DNA of 64,000 nt. Source: Riptortus pedestris. Its lineage: Eukaryota > Arthropoda > Insecta > Hemiptera > Alydidae. The stretch is from assembly GCA_019009955.1 (NCBI GenBank), contig CM032233.1, positions 65,284,001 through 65,348,000 on the forward strand, in the 5' to 3' direction. Positions 21,702 to 32,505 of this stretch are shown here, in pieces (positions within the stretch are counted from its first letter, which is position 1; every line of letters starts with the position of its first letter). The notes beneath the pieces are model-generated. The model worked only from the letters and a program-made list of their open reading frames with translations. It was not told the origin of the DNA and made no database searches. The translations under genes and the position numbers were made by a program.

Positions 21702-22269
21702 TTAAAAGATTGTACAGCATATGAACATAGATATCGGTACTCAATTTCCAATGAATTATTTTAAAATGAAGTGTAGAAAAACGTTTTGTATATTTAATTT
21801 AATGTGAGAAGAGAGAAGTATTGCATCGTGGTGAATCAGCGTTATTGTTAATACAAAATACCAGTTACAAAGGGATAGAAAAAGGGTCTTCACTTCTTAA
21901 TAGTAGATCAGAAGTTCACTGACAACTTCTAAAGTTATTAGTTCTTTTAGCCTTACTTTCAAGAATCAATCTGAACTAAAGGTTTTTATTTGATCCGTCA
22001 ACTGAAATCTCTTTAAAGTATGACCACCGCTTTGAATGGGCTAAGATCCACTCCACCTCTTCCCCTATTGTATTAAATGTGATTCCATCACTTTCATTTC
22101 ATATTCAAAAATCTACGGCTCTCCAATCTGAAGTAGGGAGAAAAATATAATTTGTATTTCCCCAGCCAAACAGGCATATACTAACTACTTCAGATTACAA
22201 GCGTAAGCTGGTGCAACTGATTATTCAGTTATTTATATGCCTATTTTTTTTTCTAATGCGTAATGTTTG
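21702..22269. other. Unassigned AT-rich DNA
   Basis: No recognised family or credible ORF. Confidence 0.5.
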
Positions 22270-23322
22270 GAACATTTCTTCAAATGTCCATCGGTCCTAC
22301 CTAAGAGATGATGAAAATGAGGCCCATTCAAAATTATATATATATATATATATATTTATTTATTTGTCTGTTAACGCTATAGCGGTCGCAATTTTTGTTT
22401 GATCGTTACCAAACTTGTCATTAAATCGTTTTATGTAAAAAGAAAGATCAAGTGATATTCATGGTGGTGTTGTGTTACCGCTCTGAAGATGGAGATAATA
22501 GTCTTCAAAAGCGCTTAGCGCTGAAATTAAAAATTGGTGAAGAATTGGACGTCTTTTTCTCTTTCCAAGTACACAATATTCTTCACTTCCAACAACACTG
22601 CTGAGGAAAAGATCAAGTTCGTTAATGGCTGAAATCGGACCAGCGGGAGGGGTGGATTTCGTAAATTCGAAATATCTCCGTTACTATAAGTTGGATCGAA
22701 AAATTGTATAGACCCAATCTTATTGAAAATCAAATGTACTATAAATATCGTTATATACATTTATTCGCTATCTTGAATATTAACCGAGACTTTTGCACTT
22801 TTTAGTTTTCAGCTTCAAAGAACCCCCACTTCTACTCATGTCACATGAAATATATTATGCTTTATAATATATTCAAAGCTTAAATACCAAATATTGTTTT
22901 ATTACACGAGATACATGCAAATATGCTATTTTGTCCCCCCCCCCGTCTTAAATCCTTGGACTACTGAAATTTGAGTGATTGAGATAAAAGTTATTCTGAT
23001 TCACAATAGATTACACTACTATGCATAGTAAATAGCTTTCAATAACATTAATATTTTATATTTAGATACATTAATTTTTTTTTCTGAAGAATATTTCTAT
23101 TTATCTGTTCTGCTCTAAGAGGTTGGCAACCTGATTGTTTACAATTCAGACGCTTTCCGATTTGAGGTTATTAAAATTGACTGTAAGATTTCTCATTACC
23201 ATTTGTATTTATTCAATTATTATTCACGGTTGTGTTAAATGTTGCCAGTATGTAGATTTATCTATTGTAATATTTCACGCGGGAAATCTTCTTCGTTTAC
23301 GCTGCCCCAGACTGACGGACTT
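22270..23322 (+). mobile_element. HINE-like element, subfamily A, 5' end lost, with insertion
   Basis: It starts inside the 5' block (CATTTCTTCAAATGTCCATC), has (TA)n at 22338-22354, and reaches a complete 3' end (GCGGGAAATCTTC, degraded hairpin, TGACGGAC). A ~155-bp foreign piece at 22455-22612 interrupts 'gaaagatcaag|ttcgttaatgg', with AGATCAAG on both sides. Confidence 0.8.
22455..22612. mobile_element. Insertion within a HINE, possible Penelope-like end
   Basis: The piece contains GCTCTGAAGATGGAGATAAT, GTCTTCAAAAGCGCTTAGCG and CTGAAATTAAAAATTGG. 'Ctgaagatgg...gaaa(a)cg' blocks of this kind occur near the ends of Penelope-like elements. AAGATCAAG occurs on both sides (22443-22451 and 22611-22619), consistent with a 9-bp target duplication. 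Family assignment is tentative. Confidence 0.4.
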
Positions 23323-23792
23323 TTTTTTTTATCCCGCTTACTTTCATTTCACGTCGAATAATATATTAAATAAACTGGGAACTGCCTAAATGCTCTAGGT
23401 ATGGAGTAGCGGAATCCCCCTTGTCGCTCTGGCGGATATAAATACTGATAATCAGCGAAGGACATGTTGCTGCCAGGGCTTATTCAGTCATGTATATATG
23501 TATTTTCTTTTTGTGAATTTTCCTAGATAGTAGAGAGGGGAGGTAGAATAGCGGCTGTTGTAGTGGGTGGGCCCCAACCATGGCCTTATCTGAGGGGCCC
23601 TGGACATCCTTGCGAAATTACATGTCCGATTCGAGGCCTGATAGTACTGGTCCACCAGACCTCTACCTACCAGCCTCCTTTATACCTCTCCCTTTTTCCT
23701 CTTTCACTCCAGCCTCTCCCGACCGTGGGGGGTGCCAACCCAAAAATCAAAAGAATAATTTACCTGCCTCACAGAAAACTCAATAAAGTATG
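23323..23792. other. Unassigned, moderately GC-rich segment
   Basis: Two overlapping plus ORFs (23563-23805 and 23580-23786) lie in a pyrimidine-rich stretch. Neither shows a known motif. Confidence 0.45.
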
Positions 23793-24020
23793 CGATTTTC
23801 CTTAGGGGAGATTAGCTATTGAGGTCGTACTCATGACGCCATTTTCGGAAACGTTTCTCAACTGTCCAACGATCCTTCGTAGAATAAGACGAAAAGGAGG
23901 TCCGTTCAATACAATAGATATACACTTAGTCACACTTATCTGTTACCGCTCTAGCGGTCGCAGTTTACGTTTAATCCTTGCCAAACTCGATATTTAAATA
24001 TTTTATCAACGGCTGAAATT
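23793..24020 (+). mobile_element. HINE-like 5' half
   Basis: It has 'gattagctattgaggtcgta', a short ATAGATATACACTTAG in place of the microsatellite, and the core to GGCTGAAATTC. It faces the next copy tail to tail. Confidence 0.7.
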
Positions 24021-24025
24021 CAAAT

Positions 24026-24497
24026 AAAGTCCGTCATGCAGGGGCTGCGTAAAGTAAGCAGATTTCCCTAGTGAAGTCAATAGATAAACCTACATAGTAG
24101 TAACTCAACACCACCGTCCATGTTAAGTGAATAAATACAAATGGGAAGCGTCAAGAGTGTAAACAAACAGGTCCGGAAAGAAAAACAATTACTGAAACAT
24201 ATCAGAATATAACATATTAATTTTGTTGAAAGAATATTTACTATATCTAGTGCTGAAATTAATAATTAATCAGGATAATTTTTATCTCAATCAAGCAAAT
24301 TTTAGTAGTCCAAGAACATAAGACGGGAAGGGGCTGGGTGTCACCAGATATATTCGCATGTATCTCGTATACTAAAAGTCTCTTGATAACTATATTTGGC
24401 ATTTAACCTTCGAATAAAGTGGTTTATTATGTAACACAGTATTGTTTATGTAACATGAGTAGAAGTGCGAGTTTTCTGAAGGTTGAAAACTGAAAAA

Positions 24498-24546
<49 letters not shown>
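24026..24546 (-). mobile_element. HINE-like 3' half in inverted orientation
   Basis: The 3' terminus (AAAGTCCGTCATGCAGGGG) abuts the preceding 5' half in opposite orientation. It covers the distal part to 'ctgaaggttgaaaactgaaaaa' and then passes directly into (TA)n at 24503-24546, so the proximal core is missing. Confidence 0.7.
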
Positions 24547-24557
<11 letters not shown>

Positions 24558-24582
24558 TATTCTGTTGAAAGGTTTATAGTAT

Positions 24583-24720
24583 TACTTTATTTCCCTTATG
24601 GGAAAATCATTTATGGAGATTGACCAAACAATTTAGATGGTCGAAATAATTTCTTTATACATATTTCCATCTATCCTGCATGGAGGAAGTCGAAATCGAA
24701 GACCGTTAAAATCAGTGGGG
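24583..24720 (+). mobile_element. Degenerate HINE-like 5' block
   Basis: TTTCCCTTATGGGAAAATCA, then CATTTCCATCTATCCTGC and GACCGTTAAAATCA, in the order of the family's 5' block but strongly diverged. Confidence 0.5.
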
Positions 24721-25635
24721 ATTTTGACAACCTATTCGTTCTGTATAGCTAGGACTACAAACCAGCAATAAGGTGTATAGGAAAGTCATTGTTTAACAAT
24801 GTATAATTTGCTACTATAAGATATACAGATAGAGAGAAATACATTCCGATGACGATGTCATTTGTACTGGTAGGACTCACCATGACCTACCTCCATGTCA
24901 GAAAACCCCTTATATTGAGCCGCTCTTGCGAGAAAATCATTTCAAACATGCAGGGGAAAAGCGACTTCTGGAATCAACTGAGAGCCTGCGCAAAGCCCTA
25001 ACGTAAAACAAATTTTTCCAGTGATTTTCTTTCTTCGGGTGCTCATTTAAATGCTAACGCGAGAGTCTGGTTACTGGGAAGGGAAATCTGGGTGAGAGCA
25101 GGACACTGTGTGAGAAGGGTGGGATAGGACAAAGTTTAATTTACATGGGTCATCAGAGTGAGGGAGAGCATTTCTGTTAGTAGTTAGAGGGGTGTTGGTG
25201 ACGGCCTAACCAAGGAATGCCAGGCCTCCGGCGGGGCTGACCGCAGAAGGAGAAATCTCCTCCTGACCACTCGCCTCCTCTCACTCATATGACCTAACCC
25301 ATTGGAGACAAATTGGTTGCATGAAAGCCTTTCACGCAGGTACTGGGCAAACTCTGCCTATGTCCTGCAGGCTTCAAAGACACGCAGGTGACGGCGTCAC
25401 GTCTGTTCACCACGTAACAACATCCCTGTGCAAACATCAATTAACATTTATGTTTACTGATACTGTTGCATTAATTGAAAATCCTCTGACAAAAAATGGC
25501 GGATAACTGATTAATCGGAGGTAAACATGATCAGTACTCGGGTCAAAGAAAAATATTTACAACAGTAATTGCGTTCGTCGCAGGTTGGAAAGTTTGGCGA
25601 ATCCTCTTCCTCATCACTTCACGATTGTTTGCCTC
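24721..25635. other. Unassigned DNA, mixed composition
   Basis: A GC-rich part (25190-25300) reads GGCCTCCGGCGGGGCTGACC. The 61-aa ORF at 25321-25506 has no known relatives that I can name. Confidence 0.45.
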
Positions 25636-26126
25636 AAAAAAAGAAATATCAAGTTCGTTAATGGCTGAAATCGGACCATTGGGAGTGGGGAGGGTTTAGA
25701 CCGGAGGATTTTCGAAAATTCGAATTATCTCCATTATTATAACTTGAACCGAAAAATTGAATAGAACCAATCTTATGGCAATTAAGGTGTACTATAAATA
25801 TAGTTATATAGATTTATGCTCTATTTTGAATATTAACTGAGATATTAGCATTTTTCAGTTTTGAGCCTTCAGCAAACCCCCACTTACTCCGTTATATAAT
25901 AAAACACGTTATTCGATGCTTAAAAACCAAATATTATTTTCAAGAGACCTTTACACATGCAAATATATTCCGGTGACCCCCCCCCCGTCTTAAGTTCTTG
26001 GACTACTAAAATTTGATTGACTAATATACACATTATTATGATTTATTATAAATTACAGTACTAGATGTAGTAAATAGTTTTCAATATAATTAATATATTA
26101 TATTCTGACATATTTCAGTAATTGTT
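25636..26126 (+). mobile_element. Older HINE-like host, left part
   Basis: A 5'-truncated subfamily A copy starting at 'agaaatatcaagttcgttaa' and ending at TCAGTAATTGTT, exactly where the nested HINE begins. It continues at 26997-27212. Confidence 0.85.
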
Positions 26127-26244
26127 AGCAGATTTCCCTTAAAGGAAATCAGCTATTGAGGTCGTACTCAAGACGCGATTTTCGGAAAATTTCTTCAAAT
26201 GTACATCGATCCTACCCAGGACATGACGAAAATGAGGTCCGTTC

Positions 26245-26248
<4 letters not shown>

Positions 26249-26320
<72 letters not shown>
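26249..26320. repeat. (TA)n microsatellite inside a HINE
   Basis: About 70 bp of TA dinucleotides at the standard HINE position. Confidence 0.95.
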
Positions 26321-26322
<2 letters not shown>

Positions 26323-26353
26323 CTGTTAACGCTCTAGCGGTCGCAATTTTTGT

Positions 26354-26563
26354 TTAATCGTTACGAAACTCGATATTTAACAGTTTTATGTAAAAAGACA
26401 GATCAAGTTCGTTAATGGCTGAAATCGGACTAGAGGGAGGGGGGGGGTTAAGGGGGGGGTTTCGAAAATTCAAAATATCTCCATTATTATGCATCAGATC
26501 GAAACATTGTATAAAACCAATCTTATTGCAAATTAAATTTACTAAAAATATTGTTATATACAT
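26354..26563 (-). other. Recurring antisense ORF of the HINE core (probably non-coding)
   Basis: A 69-residue frame beginning MYITIFLVNLICNKIG and containing NGDILNFRNPP. Similar frames appear in other copies at 3947-4135, 11430-11753, 13765-13950, 22527-22760, 31178-31390 and 48695-48907. The length varies, and low-complexity proline runs come from the C-rich complement of the G-run. It is recorded because it recurs; I have no evidence of selection or translation. Confidence 0.3.
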
Positions 26564-26996
26564 TTATTCTCTATCTTGAATATCAACCGAGATATTTGTA
26601 TTTTTATGAAGTCTGTGGTCGGGTATAGTTAGGGTTTGGTCGGCCATTTTCGTAACTTGTCGGCTCAGGTGGAAGCCACTTCTAACCTTACCTGTCGTTC
26701 CTAACCTTACCTTACCTTCTTTACTTTGTGAGATTTATGCAAATACGTTCTGGTTATCCGCCCCCCCCCTTCTTTAGTTCTTGGACTACTAAAATTTGAG
26801 ATATTAAAATATATATTATGCTTACAATTCAGAAGCCGTTTCAGTTGGGAATTTATTGTAATTAACTGAAAGATTTCTCATTACCGTTTGTATTTAATCA
26901 CCGTGGTGTTGTGCTACCATTGTGGAGAATTCTCTATTGTAAAGTTTCACATGGGAAATCTGCTTAGTTTACGCAGTCCCTGCGTGACGGACTTTT

Positions 26997-27212
26997 TTGT
27001 TTTTCTTTCCGGTGAGAGTTAGCAGACCTGTTTGTTTACATTTTAGACGCTTCCAGTCTGGCTTGGAGGAGAAAGATTTCATATTACAGCTTGTATTTAT
27101 TCACTTAATATTCATGGTTGTGTTTTGATACAAGTATGTAGATTTATCTATTTTTAAACTTCACGAGGGGAATCTGCTTTGTTTACTCAGCACCTGCGTG
27201 ACGGATGTTTTA
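26997..27212 (+). mobile_element. Older HINE-like host, right part
   Basis: It resumes the host at TTTTTCTTTCCGGTGAGAG and runs to its own 3' end (GAATCTGCTTTGTTTACTC, ACGGATG). Confidence 0.85.
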
Positions 27213-27973
27213 AAATATCAGCTTTCCAAAATTTGTTTAAGATACTTATCGTCGTAATCGTTTATATCTTATTCATCATGTATAACATCTTCATGTAATT
27301 TTGAATTAAATGCCAAATTGACCATGGTCCGCGATATACACATGAAGAAGAAAATTAACAAATGTAGTTTACAAATATTTTTCGGGCCAAATAAATTACA
27401 TTGTTTCAACTCGTGTCTGAACTCGGGGTAACGAAATCCCTATGCCAGTCATGTACCGCATGACATCAGTTAATGTCCATTAGAACCCACGGCCAAATAT
27501 ACGAGTAAAGGGTAGTGAATTCATAACTTACTCATGAAGACTGATAAAAAATACTGTTTATTTTGTAAAACACATGAATTAGAAAATGAAAAACCCATTA
27601 CTTGCCTAATATATATCTCGGATATTATTTATATATTTCTATTTCTCGGAACAATATGTCATTGCGTAACGCCCGTTTCTAACAGGTTTTAAATTCATAC
27701 AAGTTATCAATAGTCAGACGAACGGCGCTTTATAGATTCTTATACATGAGTAAAGGGGTACTTACGCTAGGTTTGAAAATAAATGACACCACTGTTAATA
27801 AGAAAGGTTATATTACATGTATTCCACATTACACGTTACATCCTCTCTGAGGACATCGTGTAGCCATCCGAAATGTGGCAACAATTCAGGAGGCACCCAG
27901 CCTTTACGGCCTTAATCCAGCCTACACCTATCCAACACCTCTCTGGAAACTGAGGACAGTCGCAACGTAATGT
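27213..27973. other. Unassigned AT-rich DNA
   Basis: No recognised family or ORF. Confidence 0.5.
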
Positions 27974-28275
27974 AAAAGTCCGTCACGCAGGAGCTGCGTA
28001 AACTAAGCAGATTTCCCACGTGAAGTTTTACAATAGAGAAATCTGCCCAATAACAAATGTAGTAAGAAGTAAGGGATCACAAAACTTATACACGAGGGAC
28101 GAATAGTTACGAAAACGGCCGCCAGAGCTCTCTTCGGAAAGTACCAAACAGCTCATTCCTGCCGACCAATGCAGAATACAAATGCACATATCTCGGATAA
28201 TATTCAAGATACAGAATAAATGTATAGAACAATATTTATAGTAAATTTAATTTGCAAAAAGATTGATTCTATACA

Positions 28276-28320
<45 letters not shown>

Positions 28321-28440
28321 TTGAACGGACCTCATTTTCGTCATCTCCTGGGTAGGATCGATGGGCATTTGAAGAAATTTTTCGAAACTCGCGTCATGAG
28401 TACGACCTCAATAGCTGATTTCCCTTAAGGGAAATCTGCT
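27974..28440 (-). mobile_element. HINE-like element, subfamily B, both ends intact
   Basis: The 3' terminus AAAAGTCCGTCACGCAGG is at 27974 and the perfect 5' end GGGAAATCTGCT at 28429-28440. Between the microsatellite (28280-28315) and 'gattgattctatacac' the G-run block is deleted. The 3' half is type B (GTTACGAAAACGGCC). Confidence 0.85.
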
Positions 28441-28464
28441 AAAAGGTAAACGAGGACTTCAGGA

Positions 28465-28545
28465 ATGAATAGCCCCTGAATAGGTGTCAAATATTCCACG
28501 AAACATCTAGGCAGTTTCAATAAAGTTTGCACCGAAGAAAATGAT
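28465..28545 (+). mobile_element. Possible Penelope-like terminal fragment
   Basis: AGCCCCTGAATAGGTGT, then CGAAACATCTAGGCAGTTTC and AATAAAGTTTGCACC. The same ordered pieces occur at 59228-59296. The 'cccctgaa...gaaacatgtagg...aataaag' arrangement recalls ends of Penelope-like elements; no protein part is present. Confidence 0.4.
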
Positions 28546-28716
28546 TTAAATGGAGACCCTTACCATAAAATTTGAAGAAATTATAAATAATAATTGGTCC
28601 AGAATAAGAAGAATACAGTGTTATGGCTGTGTACTTCACCCCGCCTTTACACTCCCAAACGGACCCCCCCCCTGACTGAAATATATTTTTATTGATACAT
28701 CTCCCGAAATGAAAAT

Positions 28717-28925
28717 TCCATGAGTAGAATTGGGGGTTTACTAAAAGCTGAAAACTAAAAATAAAATGTAAATATCTCAGTTATTACTCGAGTGAGAGAG
28801 AAAAGAAATGTATAGATCAACAATTGTAGCATGTTACATTTCCATTATGAATTAATTGTGTTTTTCGATCTAAGTCATTATAACGGAGATACTTTGAATT
28901 ATTGAAATTGCCCTTTCATAAAGCC
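28717..28925 (-). mobile_element. Degenerate HINE-like core
   Basis: Antisense core pieces in order: GGGGGTTTACTAAAAGCTG, AAATATCTCAGTTATTACTC, GTGTTTTTCGATCTAAG, CATTATAACGGAGATAC. Confidence 0.6.
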
Positions 28926-29960
28926 CCAATTTTCCTGTTTGTGTCCTGAGTTAACGAATACTAATTTCAAAAGGTTGCTAAAAATAAAAAAGGTACTAGA
29001 GTAGTCAATTACTTCCTTTATTTTATTGTTCAGCTACGACGTCATTCAAAATTGTCAAAATCATATCAAGATTGTACATAATATATAAAACAGAAGGGTG
29101 ATATTGACTTCCGAGTGGATATGTAAATTGAAATATGTATTTTTAATGTTTGTTCATTTTGAATATTCATTATATTCTTTTTATTTGTACAAATAATGTA
29201 TGTTTATATTGTGATATACATAATTAAGCACCAGGATATGAAAACTTTATTTATTCTTTGAGGCTGTTCCCAGCATATCTAATTACAGTATTCATTAACT
29301 CTCCCCTTTTTTCCCCCATTCAGTCTTGTTTGTAATATATTTTTTAGTTGAAATATTTAGTTTTTTGAATAACTCTAAAATATAATTGAAGATACATTTT
29401 ACTACGTTTGGCTTCTGTAAGCTGTTCACTGACTTAAAACAATTTTAATGGGAGTAAACTTTTAAATTTTACATAATGTTGAATTTAGTATTGGTGTTGG
29501 TGGCTTAGCACGTATAATTATTATTTCTGTTTGGTTTGTTTAAAATAGGTTAAGTTTATTTTTTAAATATCTTTTAAGTATAAAAGTTTCTCTAAGGTGC
29601 CCCCACTGTAAAATTCCTTAAAAAATACACGAATAAGTTTAGGAAAGCTGCAGGCTCGCGCTCCAGCTGGGTGAAAAATTAAACCCTCCTCACCAGTCAG
29701 TTGTCTTCTTAGCTACAGCCTAGAACAGTCGTTGACTCTCACTTTTCTTCACCAACCTTTGGCGTTGGAACATTTGGAGTGACCCGGGGAGCTACACTTG
29801 TTCCTTTTCTCTTCTACCTTCCTGGATTGAGAGAAAACTTGGATGCTAAACAAAATTCATCCAAGGGCCAAACCTCAAATTATCTCACAGCGAGGGACAA
29901 AGGATCCGTCTTCGGCGGCAGCCTCCATCTTAGTACTTGTGGAGTCTCTGCATTAAGGTT
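28926..29960. other. Unassigned AT-rich DNA
   Basis: A slightly more GC-rich end (29640-29960) contains the 63-aa ORF at 29779-29970. It has no known motif and runs into HINE sequence. Confidence 0.45.
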
Positions 29961-30927
29961 TATCTCTTAAGGGAAATCAGCTATTGAGGTTGTACTCATG
30001 ATGCGATTTTTGAAAAATTTCCTCACATGCCCATCGATCCTACCCAGGAGATGTCGAAAATTAGGTACGTTCAAATTGGTGTGAGTGTACGCGTGCGTTT
30101 GTGTGTATTTTTTTGTGTCGCAATTTTCGCTAGATCGCTACAAAATTCGATATTTAAATGTAACGTAAAACAAAAATTCATTAACGGCTGAAATTGAACA
30201 AATGGGGAATTTTGAAAATCCGAATTATCTCCGGTATTGTACGTCAGAACTGAAAAATTGCTTTTATCTATTCTTATTGTGATAGTAATTTACTACCAAT
30301 GTAGTTAAATACATTTTTTCACTATCTTGATTATTAACCAAAATATTTGCATTTTATTAGTTGTCAGCCTTCAGTAAATCCACACTCATCTCATATTAAC
30401 AATAAGCTGTTATACCATGAAACACTTTATTCGAAGCTTAAGTGCCAAATATATTTTCATTGAACTTTCACTGTATGAGATAACTGGAAATACGGATTCT
30501 AATGATGTCATCAATTTAGATTTTGAGTTCTTGGCTCGAAAAGGTTTACTTTATCTCTTAAATACGCGATATTTAATTGTACCTGGATGTTCATTAACAT
30601 TACTGGTTGAAGTCGAACCAGGAAGAATGGGGGCTTGGTGAGGGAAGGGGGGGGGGATAAAAAATTCAATACATCTCTGTTATTATGAGTTGTATAAAAA
30701 TGGTATATAATCAATCTTGTTAAACTATTGATATTCTTCAGAGGTTATTTTATACATTTTTCCGTTTAGCGAGTTATTCAGATTTTCTAATTATTTTCGG
30801 CCTTCGGTAAAATCTTAGTTCTATTCATCGGATTTTTACTTAAAAATAGTAATATATGGTGAGAAGGAATTAATAGTACGTGGGAAATCTGCTTAAATTA
30901 CGCAGCCTCTACGTGAGGAACTTTTGG
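29961..30927 (+). mobile_element. HINE-like element, subfamily D, long
   Basis: The 5' end is worn (TCTCTTAAGGGAAATCAGC). The microsatellite site has imperfect GT repeats (30082-30117). The core is followed by a second, diverged core-like block (30600-30830: GGTTGAAGTCGAACCAGG, a G-run, ATACATCTCTGTTATTATG, 'ggccttcggtaaaatc'). The 3' end is CGTGGGAAATCTGC, hairpin ACGCAGCCTCTACGT and GAACTTTT. The doubled core is the mark of subfamily D. Confidence 0.7.
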
Positions 30928-30982
30928 GCTCTGTGGATTCCTGTTCTCGAGAACGCTCAACAGCAGTAACCTGTAAATACAA

Positions 30983-31404
30983 AAAAGTCCGCCACGCAGG
31001 GGCTGCGTAAACTAAGCAGATTTCCCACGTGAAGTTTTACAATAGCGAAATTTCATGAAAATCGAGCAGTTAAGGAAACGGCCGAACTAGTTTTTGGCAG
31101 GATAGTCACCCAGCCGTTAGCGGGCCAGATTTAATAAAAATGCAAATATCTCGATTAATATTCAAGATAGAGAATAAATGTATATAACAATATTTATAGT
31201 AAATTTAATATGCAATAAGATTGATTCTGTACTATTTTTCGATCCGACGTATAGTAACGGAGATATTTCGCATTTTCAAAACTCCTCCCCTCTAAACCCC
31301 TCCTCCCACTGGTCCACTTGGTCTTTCTTTTTACATAAAACGACAAAATATCGAGTTTGGCAACGATCAAACAAAAATTGCGACCGCTAGAGCGGTAACA
31401 GACG

Positions 31405-31460
<56 letters not shown>

Positions 31461-31582
31461 TTTTGAACGGACCTCATTTTCGTCATCTACTAAGTAGGAT
31501 CGATGGACATTTGAAGAAAAATTTCGAAAATTCCGTCATAAGTACAACCTCAGTAGCTGATTTCCCTTACGGAAAATCTGCT
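30983..31582 (-). mobile_element. HINE-like element, subfamily B, full length
   Basis: The 3' terminus AAAAGTCCGCCACGCAGG and the 5' end (GAAAATCTGCT) are both intact. (TA)n lies at 31407-31455. The plus ORF at 31178-31390 is the recurring antisense ORF, and that at 31463-31687 is a shadow. Confidence 0.85.
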
Positions 31583-32502
31583 AAAATCATCTTTCACCAT
31601 TCAAAAGCTATCGCGATTAATGGTGGATGGGCAAACACATTCACCCACACCATTTCACTTACGGTAACGGAGGCTTTTCTAAGATGAAATTCGTTAAAAA
31701 ATGAATTGAATAATAGATTGGAAAGAATAAAATGGCGTCGCCTAAATTTCAGATGTAATTGCTAGGGCGTAATGTACAATAAAAGTGTCTATATTCTCAA
31801 TCTCAACATTTTCACATAACGTCTTCATTCAGTCATATACAAATGTATTTTGGCTTTAAGTGAATTGATGCAATCACTTGATAAGTATATGAATCAATAA
31901 TAAATTTTGGGCTAATTATTGTTCATAATGTATTTTTTTAGATTAACAAAATAATTTACGTGTATTCTAGACCGAATTTTATAAAATAATAAAGATTTTT
32001 CAATGTCATTATTGCCCTACCATATGAATTCATATATTGAAACGTTTAATAATATTTGACTTTGTTTCTGCTTAAAATTCTGAGTTCTTTTTATTTATTT
32101 ATTTTTGGCGTGTGGAGCTAGTGCAGGATAAATATTATTATATTCTGAAGTACATGAAAAAATACTACAGGTGAGAGTTAGAGGGAAGAGAAGAGAGAAC
32201 TTGCAAGTTGGACTGGGTTCTCCTACTTTGGGATAAATAGGATCTTAGCCAGTTAGTAAGTTAGCTATCAAGTTAGTCTGGCTAAACCGGTAAGGAGTCT
32301 ACATTATCTAATTTACCCAGCTATACCTTATTCTACTCTCGCTTTCAATATCTGTTATTCTTATAATTTGTTAGGCCATTTTATCAACGAAATGCAATCG
32401 TCGACGACTGCTCTAAACTACGAAGGCACTAACATGGCATACATTTCACGTCAACTCATATTCTTTTCTCTTTTCAAGAAGCAGGACCCTATGTAAACAA
32501 GC
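31583..32502. other. Unassigned AT-rich DNA
   Basis: No recognised family or ORF. A short GGTGAGAGTTAGAGGGAAGA stretch at 32171 is purine-rich. Confidence 0.5.
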
Positions 32503-32505
32503 TTA

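Larger units (their letters stand above)
26127..26996 (+). mobile_element. Nested HINE-like element, complete
   Basis: The 5' end AGCAGATTTCCCTTAAAGG is at 26127 and GACGGACTTTT ends near 26996. It has a long (TA)n at 26249-26320, the core, a short unusual piece (AGTCTGTGGTCGGGTATAG, with AACCTTACC repeats at 26674-26730) and then the long-form 3' part. It sits between the 'cagtaattg' and 'tttttctttccgg' parts of an older HINE. TTGTT is present on both sides (26122-26126 and 26997-27001). Confidence 0.85.

Noticed and set aside
8812..31582. CRISPR-like or gene-cluster interpretation of the regularly recurring short palindromic sequences
   Set aside because: The palindromes are the ends of dispersed mobile elements on both strands at irregular spacing in a eukaryotic context, not direct repeats with unique spacers.
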